This document shows positions 58,818 to 64,000 of a stretch of 64,000 bases of DNA, one piece after another; within the stretch, counting starts at the first letter, position 1; each line of letters begins with the position of its first letter. The notes beneath the pieces are model-generated. The model was given only the letters and a program-made list of their open reading frames with translations. It was not told the DNA's origin and searched no databases. Source of the DNA: JANMDU01 sp043777675 (GTDB lineage: Bacteria; Pseudomonadota; Gammaproteobacteria; Burkholderiales; Burkholderiaceae_C); contig JAYWHR010000061.1 in the NCBI GenBank assembly GCA_043777675.1, positions 62,001 to 126,000 of the forward strand. Direction: 5' to 3'. The position numbers and the translations under genes are program-made.

Positions 58818-59862
58818 AAACTCCCCCCCTATCGAGGCAATTGACCTCTTTTGTGGCGCCGGTGGCTTGAGCCACGGACTTAGTGCGCGTGGGATACTTG
58901 TGAAGGCTGGGATAGACATAGATCCTCATTGTGAATATGCATTCACAGCAAATCATAAGAAAGCCAAGTTTCTGCTGAAAGACATCAGCAAGGTCACGGG
59001 CGAAGAGCTTACAAAATTTTGGTCGAAAAAATCAATTCGGCTCTTGGCTGGGTGTGCACCATGCCAACCGTTTTCAAGTTATGCAAATACAAAAACAAAT
59101 ACCGACAGTGAAAAATGGGGGTTGCTTTATGAGTTCGCTCGACTAATAAAAGAAACGACACCTGATTTAGTAACAATGGAGAACGTTCCCAGATTGGCGC
59201 ACGAAATGCCGTTTGCAGAATTTCTAGAGGTTCTTCGCTCACTCAAATACAACGTTGCTCATGGGGTGTTAAACGCAGCAGATTATGGTGCGGCTCAAAG
59301 TCGTAAACGCATCGTTTTGATTGCCTCTCGCATTGGGGCGGTATCGCTGCCAGAGCCAACACATCCGGGTAAGGAAAAATGGGTTTCAGTACAAAAGAAG
59401 ATCGGAAAACTTTTGCCACTAAAGGCTGGTGAAACAGATCCGGACGACCCTTTGCATACCGCATCTGCTCTATCGCCCCTTAATCTAAAAAGAATTCGCG
59501 CGTCTAGCCAAGGCGGCACATGGAGAGACTGGCCAAAATCACTGGTGGCGGAGTGTCACAAGAAAGAGAGCGGCAAACATTCTGCTGGTGTATATGGAAG
59601 AATGGAGTGGAATAAGCCAGCACCAACCATGACTACGCTATGTAATGGATACGGTAATGGGCGCTTTGGTCACCCCGAACAAGATCGAGCAATAAGCCTT
59701 CGAGAAGCAGCATTGTTTCAATCTTTCCCCAAGAATTACAAATTCGTAAAACCGGGATCTCTAGTACAAACGCGCCCAATAGCCAAACTTATAGGTAATG
59801 CTGTTCCCCCCAAGCTTGGGGAGGCAGTCGCAAAATCACTGCTGAACGCAATCCCAGCTTGA
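58801..59862 (+). CDS. DNA (cytosine-5) methyltransferase
   Basis: 353 residues from ATG 58801; the frame to 58765 adds unrelated residues. All C5-MTase motifs are visible: I AIDLFCGAGGLSHG, IV GCAPCQPFSSY with catalytic Cys88, VI MENV (Glu127), VIII QSRKRIVLIA, IX and X around LREAALFQSFP and LIGNAVPPKLGEAVAKSLL. It transfers methyl from SAM to C5 of cytosine in an unknown target. No adjacent classical restriction endonuclease is seen. It converges with a 27-bp overlap on the DUF262-HEPN pair. Its AT-rich codon usage differs from neighbours, a sign of transfer. Confidence 0.95.
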   Translation: MKSITKNSPPIEAIDLFCGAGGLSHGLSARGILVKAGIDIDPHCEYAFTANHKKAKFLLKDISKVTGEELTKFWSKKSIRLLAGCAPCQPFSSYANTKTNTDSEKWGLLYEFARLIKETTPDLVTMENVPRLAHEMPFAEFLEVLRSLKYNVAHGVLNAADYGAAQSRKRIVLIASRIGAVSLPEPTHPGKEKWVSVQKKIGKLLPLKAGETDPDDPLHTASALSPLNLKRIRASSQGGTWRDWPKSLVAECHKKESGKHSAGVYGRMEWNKPAPTMTTLCNGYGNGRFGHPEQDRAISLREAALFQSFPKNYKFVKPGSLVQTRPIAKLIGNAVPPKLGEAVAKSLLNAIPA

Positions 59863-60585
59863 GGTTTTCAAATAGCCCCGTGCATTTAAGTACTTATCAA
59901 CACGGCGAGTGATTTGTATAAGCGTTCTGAACACGTCGCGCGCATCTTGTGTTAACTCTTGGATAGAAAAATTTCTTCCTAAGTCAGCGAACCCAAACTC
60001 TCCGTGAGCAAGTATGTTTCGGCGATCTTTGGCCTTTTTTAGCGCTCTGTGAGTTAGCTTTGGGTGCGGTTTGTCTATATCGCCACCGACAACGCCGTAA
60101 CGCCTTAAGTGTTGGTGAATAGCAAGCCCATCAACATTACCTGATATTAGCCCGGTTCGTTTGTCTTTGGCGCTTGATTTGTCTTGCCACTGCTTACTCC
60201 AGAGCTGCATGACCGCAATACCAATCGGCGCAACAACAGTGTTTTGTGCCACATCAGTTGTGCTGCGCTTAAATTCACGAGTAACATGCAAAAATAATTC
60301 TTGATGAAGCGCATCGACAGAGATGCCGTGAGTCTTAACCGCCTCGTGAATTTCATCAATTAGCTGAACCAGCGTTGCTTCCATTGCGCTGTACAGCAAC
60401 AAATACAAGTTTGCTTTTAGTGTATGCGTTAGCTCACGACTGACCGATACGCTCTGATGATGCGCCGGACTAGTAACCGTTATCGTGGCGTTGATGTCAA
60501 CGGCCACGTGCAGGAACTGCAAATAAGTAATCGCTTCTCGTGCGCGTGTACGCAACAACAGCGCGCTTGCCGGAACGTTTCTCAT
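59836..60585 (-). CDS. HEPN-domain protein, MAE_28990/MAE_18760-like
   Basis: 249 residues. The C-terminal third holds the HEPN RNase signature RNILAHGE (Arg189, Asn190, His194), followed by FGFADLGRNFS, matching the MAE_28990-type HEPN family known from predicted toxin and defence contexts. The N-terminal half is helical (TLKANLYLLLYSAMEATLVQ). The ATG overlaps the DUF262 stop (ATGA), so they are one operon. Family knowledge: HEPN RxxxxH proteins usually cut RNA. Here it would be the effector of the DUF262-linked module (inference). It has lower-GC composition than flanking genes. Confidence 0.82.
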   Translation of the reverse strand: MRNVPASALLLRTRAREAITYLQFLHVAVDINATITVTSPAHHQSVSVSRELTHTLKANLYLLLYSAMEATLVQLIDEIHEAVKTHGISVDALHQELFLHVTREFKRSTTDVAQNTVVAPIGIAVMQLWSKQWQDKSSAKDKRTGLISGNVDGLAIHQHLRRYGVVGGDIDKPHPKLTHRALKKAKDRRNILAHGEFGFADLGRNFSIQELTQDARDVFRTLIQITRRVDKYLNARGYLKTSSWDCVQQ

Positions 60586-61754
60586 ATGAGATTTAGCTGC
60601 GTATCTTCTTCAGGCGCCTCGGCATTAGCACTGGCTTCTGCCTCGGCGGTTTTTTCGTCGTATATAACCGCATGGCCCAATAAGTTATCGCGTACAAAAT
60701 GAATGCGATTTATTAGCTTTGGTCTTGAGTTGCTAGCATCTGATCTTGTGTGGCTTATAAACTCAGGATTGTCTAGCCAACTTGAAACATTAGTTGGCTC
60801 TAGGGACGGATTCTCACGAAGAGCAAGTGTGGTGCCGACAGCAATTGACTCAAAGCGAATTCTTGGAACACTTTCGTGACCAACGCGCTTGAAACCATTT
60901 GGAAAGTGTTTTTGAACAAATTCAAGCATTTTTGAAAATTCAATTCGCTGCGCGTTTAGCTTCTGCTCATCGAATGATTTGTTACCAGACTGAAGATACT
61001 CAGTCAAAAAGCCTTCAACACTTTTGTTAAAGCCTTTGTAATTGTCGACATACGCAAAGTAACGAAGAACCATTTCTTCATGCTCTTTGTGCTTTGCGTT
61101 GCGATTACTTGGTTTAACAATTTGTTTAAACAACTCGATGTCGGCGCATTCAGTAATAAAGTCTGTGTACTTTCCACTGTGGACACCACGACGAATTTCC
61201 ATGCTTTTAAGTTTCGTTCCACCGCTGTTCAAACGATCAAACATTTCTCTACGCGCATCTTCGTCTGCCTTATCAGTCATTTCAATAACGCGGATCGTCT
61301 GACGTTTAAACCGTAACTTTCGTGCGACCGAAAAGTCTTTGAAAAACATCCCATTTGCCGAGGTAAGTCTCAAAAGACCCACGAGTTGCAACCGATTCCC
61401 CAAGAAATCATCGAGCGTGCGAAGACGCTGAGAGCCATCAACAATCTCCAAGAACCCTGTCTTATCGCCTTGAGCAACATCGGCTGCAAAAATAAATGGC
61501 ACTGGCAGCCTGATCAAAATGGACTCTATGAATCGCGATTGCTGCTTAGCCGTCCAAACCATTTCACGTTGATAGTCAGGAATAAATAGTTCAGAGGTGT
61601 CGGTCTCTTTTCCATTAGTAAATTTATCAACCAAAACCTCAATCGGCCACTCTTTAATCTCGTAGTCAGTTATCTTTTGTAGTTCTTGAATTTGTGATTC
61701 TGCTTGTGCTGCTCGACCATCAGCGCTCTGCGTATCAAACATATCTTGATCCAT
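60582..61754 (-). CDS. DUF262-domain protein (GmrSD-N/ParB-like), without DUF1524
   Basis: 390 residues from ATG 61754 (GGAG 6 nt upstream); another ATG lies at 61760. DUF262 marks: ELFIPDYQREMVWT, SRFIESILIRLPVPFIF, EIVDGSQRLRTLDDFL, FDRLNSGGTKL. This is the ParB/Srx-like nucleotide-using domain found in GmrSD-type modification-dependent restriction enzymes. The C-terminal HNH nuclease domain (DUF1524) of those enzymes is absent; the acidic tail (AEAEASANAEAPEEDTQ) ends the protein. It starts about 21 bp after the gyrB stop and is coupled to the HEPN gene. Base composition is poorer in GC than gyrB. Confidence 0.88.
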   Translation of the reverse strand: MDQDMFDTQSADGRAAQAESQIQELQKITDYEIKEWPIEVLVDKFTNGKETDTSELFIPDYQREMVWTAKQQSRFIESILIRLPVPFIFAADVAQGDKTGFLEIVDGSQRLRTLDDFLGNRLQLVGLLRLTSANGMFFKDFSVARKLRFKRQTIRVIEMTDKADEDARREMFDRLNSGGTKLKSMEIRRGVHSGKYTDFITECADIELFKQIVKPSNRNAKHKEHEEMVLRYFAYVDNYKGFNKSVEGFLTEYLQSGNKSFDEQKLNAQRIEFSKMLEFVQKHFPNGFKRVGHESVPRIRFESIAVGTTLALRENPSLEPTNVSSWLDNPEFISHTRSDASNSRPKLINRIHFVRDNLLGHAVIYDEKTAEAEASANAEAPEEDTQLNLI

Positions 61755-61775
61755 AACCATCTCCAAGACTAAATA

Positions 61776-64000
61776 TCAAACATCAATATTCATCGCCCGC
61801 AACGCATTGTCTTCAATGAACTGCCGGCGCGGCTCGACCTCGTCGCCCATGAGGGTCGTGAACACACGGTCAGCTTCGATAGCGTCTTCGATACGCACGT
61901 GCAGCAGGCGGCGCACGGTTGGGTCCATGGTGGTTTCCCAGAGTTGCTCGGGGTTCATCTCGCCCAAGCCTTTGTAGCGCTGGCGGCTGGTGGTGCGCTC
62001 GGCCTCGCCGATGAGCCATTGCATGGCTTCGCGGAAATCGGCCACTTTTTGCTCTTTGAGTTTGTCGCCTTCGCCGCGCTGCACGAGCGCGCCGTCTTCT
62101 ACCAAGCCTTGGAAGGTGAGCGCTGCGTCCACCAGCGCTGCGTAATCGCCGCCGTGCACAAAATCTGCGGTGATGGTGGAGAGCTTGTCGTTGCCATGCA
62201 CGCGGCGCGTGATGGTGAGCACATGCTTGTCGGTGCGCGCATCAAACACGGCGGCCACGGTGGCGGCATGCAGGCCGCCCTGCAAGGCGGTGGCTGATTT
62301 TTCTGCGTCTTGCATCGTATCCAGATTGAGCGCCACGCCATTCATGATGGCATGCAGGGCCTCGCCATCCATCCAGTTGGAAAGGCGCGCAATCACGGCT
62401 TGCGCGAGCTGGTATTTGCGCGCAATTTCCATCAGCGTTTCGCCTTGGATCATGGCTTGATCTTTGCCGGGCACGAGCTTCGCGCCATCCATGGCCACGC
62501 GCAGCAAATACGCATCGAGATCATTGCCATCCTTCAAATACTGCTCGGCCTTGCCGTGCTTGACCTTGTAAAGCGGCGGTTGTGCAATATAAATGTGGCC
62601 GCGCTCCACCAACTGAGGCATCTGACGGTAGAAGAAGGTGAGCAGCAAGGTGCGGATGTGCGCGCCGTCCACGTCAGCATCGGTCATGATGATGATGCGG
62701 TGGTAGCGCAGCTTGTCCACATTAAAGTCATCTGAGCCGCCTACTGCGCCGATGCCTGTGCCCAATGCGGTGATGAGCGTGACGATTTCGTTGCTGGTGA
62801 GCAGCTTGTCGTAGCGGGCTTTTTCAACGTTGAGAATCTTGCCGCGCAAAGGCAGAATCGCTTGGAATTTACGGTCACGGCCTTGCTTGGCGGAGCCGCC
62901 GGCGGAATCGCCCTCAACGATGTAAATCTCGCATAGACTCGCGTCTTTTTCTTGGCAGTCGGCCAGTTTGCCGGGCAGGCCAAAGCCATCGAGCGCTCCT
63001 TTGCGGCGCGTCATTTCTCTGGCTTTGCGGGCAGCATCGCGGGCGCGAGCAGCATCAATGATCTTGCCGCAAATGATTTTTGCATCATTCGGGCGCTCTG
63101 CCAAATAATCGGTCAAAGCTTTGGCCACGATGTCTTCCACTGGCGCGCGCACTTCGCTGCTGACCAATTTGTCTTTGGTCTGGCTCGAGAATTTCGGCTC
63201 AGGTACTTTCACGCTCAGCACGCAGCACAAGCCCTCTCGCATGTCGTCGCCGCTGATTTCAACTTTGGCTTTCTTGGCCATCTCGCTGACTTCAATGTAT
63301 TTACTGATCACGCGCGTCATGGCTGAGCGCAGGCCAGTCAGGTGTGTGCCGCCATCGCGCTGGGGGATGTTGTTGGTGAAGCAGAGCACGTTTTCGTTGT
63401 AGCTTTCGTTCCACTGCATGGAGACTTCCACGCCAATGTGCGTACCAGGAATGCCACCGTAGCTGTCTGCGGGGCGCTCGCCCATGGCAGAAAAAGTGGT
63501 GGGGTGCAATACTTTCTTTGCGCCGTTGATGTATTCAACGAAGCCCTTGACGCCGCCCGCGCCAGCAAAATCATCGCTCTTGCCGCTGCGCTCATCATGC
63601 AAACGAATGCGCACGCCGTTGTTCAAAAAGCTCAGCTCGCGCAAGCGCTTGGCCAAAATCTCGTAGTGAAATTCGTGGTTTTGCGTGAAGATTTCTGTAT
63701 CGGGCAAGAAATGCACTTCGGTGCCGCGCTTTTCCGTTTGGCCAGCCACGCGCATCGGGGAGACTTCCACGCCATCACGCTTTTCAATGATGCGGTTTTG
63801 CACTGCTCCTTGCGCAAATTCCAACTGATGCATCTGCCCTTCTCGGCGCACAGTGAGGCGCAGCCATTTGGAAAGGCCATTCACGCAGCTCACGCCCACG
63901 CCGTGCAAGCCACCCGATACTTTGTAGCTGTTTTGATTGAACTTGCCGCCCGCATGCAATTCAGTCAGGGCAATCTCAGAAGCCGAGCGCTTAGGCTCAT
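61776..64000 (-). CDS. gyrB: DNA gyrase subunit B (5' end beyond window)
   Basis: The frame is open to the right edge, where it reads RSASEIALTELHAGGKFNQ, so the first 90 or so residues, including the start of the ATPase domain, lie outside. Visible parts: ATPase loop YKVSGGLHGVGVSCVNGLS, transducer, TOPRIM signature EGDSAGGS and the MTDADVDGAHI metal site, the proteobacterial insert, and the C-terminal GLGEMNPEQLWETTMDP with RRQFIEDNA. GyrB drives negative supercoiling with GyrA. dnaN and dnaA usually lie upstream, which places the origin close to the right of the window. The stop is followed by the DUF262 gene with no visible terminator between. Confidence 0.98.
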   Translation of the reverse strand, partial: EPKRSASEIALTELHAGGKFNQNSYKVSGGLHGVGVSCVNGLSKWLRLTVRREGQMHQLEFAQGAVQNRIIEKRDGVEVSPMRVAGQTEKRGTEVHFLPDTEIFTQNHEFHYEILAKRLRELSFLNNGVRIRLHDERSGKSDDFAGAGGVKGFVEYINGAKKVLHPTTFSAMGERPADSYGGIPGTHIGVEVSMQWNESYNENVLCFTNNIPQRDGGTHLTGLRSAMTRVISKYIEVSEMAKKAKVEISGDDMREGLCCVLSVKVPEPKFSSQTKDKLVSSEVRAPVEDIVAKALTDYLAERPNDAKIICGKIIDAARARDAARKAREMTRRKGALDGFGLPGKLADCQEKDASLCEIYIVEGDSAGGSAKQGRDRKFQAILPLRGKILNVEKARYDKLLTSNEIVTLITALGTGIGAVGGSDDFNVDKLRYHRIIIMTDADVDGAHIRTLLLTFFYRQMPQLVERGHIYIAQPPLYKVKHGKAEQYLKDGNDLDAYLLRVAMDGAKLVPGKDQAMIQGETLMEIARKYQLAQAVIARLSNWMDGEALHAIMNGVALNLDTMQDAEKSATALQGGLHAATVAAVFDARTDKHVLTITRRVHGNDKLSTITADFVHGGDYAALVDAALTFQGLVEDGALVQRGEGDKLKEQKVADFREAMQWLIGEAERTTSRQRYKGLGEMNPEQLWETTMDPTVRRLLHVRIEDAIEADRVFTTLMGDEVEPRRQFIEDNALRAMNIDV

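Noticed and set aside
1..64000. CRISPR array, rRNA operon, intact insertion sequence or prophage
   Set aside because: No regularly spaced direct repeats, rRNA sequence, transposase motifs or phage structural genes were seen; the dispersed repeats are not evenly spaced and have no spacers.

Overview
The window reads as chromosomal DNA of a betaproteobacterium of the order Burkholderiales, most like the Comamonadaceae. The grounds are a MetH divided into two genes, an S-adenosylhomocysteine (SAH) riboswitch, a Bug-type tricarboxylate receptor, an mnmG-rsmG pair carrying parS sites, and the general protein style. The genus cannot be fixed from the sequence. gyrB runs off the right edge and parS sites lie at 35.9-37.1 kb, so the replication origin should lie a short way beyond the right edge.

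Layout. 0-5 kb: a TetR regulator cut by the left edge, with a candidate operator; xthA and pyrE divergent; a DUF4124 protein; the homocysteine-methyltransferase half of MetH; a YafJ-type amidotransferase; and a small Cys-rich protein. 5-19.2 kb: a complete, tightly overlapping minus-strand operon galE-pelABCDEFG for Pel exopolysaccharide. The epimerase would supply the precursor, PelF polymerises, PelD/E/G form the inner-membrane complex, PelA trims and deacetylates, and PelB/C export. 19.3-24 kb: tRNA-Phe, argH, an AlgZ/AlgR-like kinase and regulator pair, and mnmA. 24-28.7 kb: an SDR protein, a Bug receptor and TcuA/TcuB for tricarballylate-type oxidation. 28.7-34 kb: a Fic protein with a degenerate motif, apaG, thiL, an acyl-CoA thioesterase and an Atm1-like ABC exporter. 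34-37.2 kb: mnmG-rsmG with four parS sites but no parAB following. 37.2-40.2 kb: lipocalin, gene remnants, a LysR regulator and a lipoprotein hydrolase. 40.2-51.9 kb: the larger half of MetH behind the SAH riboswitch, a cNMP-binding protein, lipA, an SNF2 helicase coupled to a zinc-ribbon protein, an MFS transporter and an aldo/keto reductase. 51.9-58.6 kb: an FMN reductase followed by an accessory strip of Fic, antitoxin and toxin genes, some broken. 58.6-61.8 kb: a cytosine methyltransferase facing a DUF262-HEPN pair placed directly after gyrB.

Two features stand out. One is a family of at least 17 copies of a short (about 45-65 bp) palindrome-headed repeat scattered from 3.9 to 57 kb. Four copies lie inside or at the end of protein genes (tcuA, tcuB, thiL, metH) without breaking the frame, and copies in the same relative orientation use the same frame. 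The other is the gyrB-proximal DUF262/HEPN/C5-methyltransferase island, which looks like a compact defence module of horizontally acquired, lower-GC DNA.

Start codons were chosen from Shine-Dalgarno sequences, gene overlaps and family length. Several (pyrE, pelB, pelE, algR, metH C-terminal half) are best explained by TTG or GTG. All family assignments rest on motif recognition by eye, with no database search.
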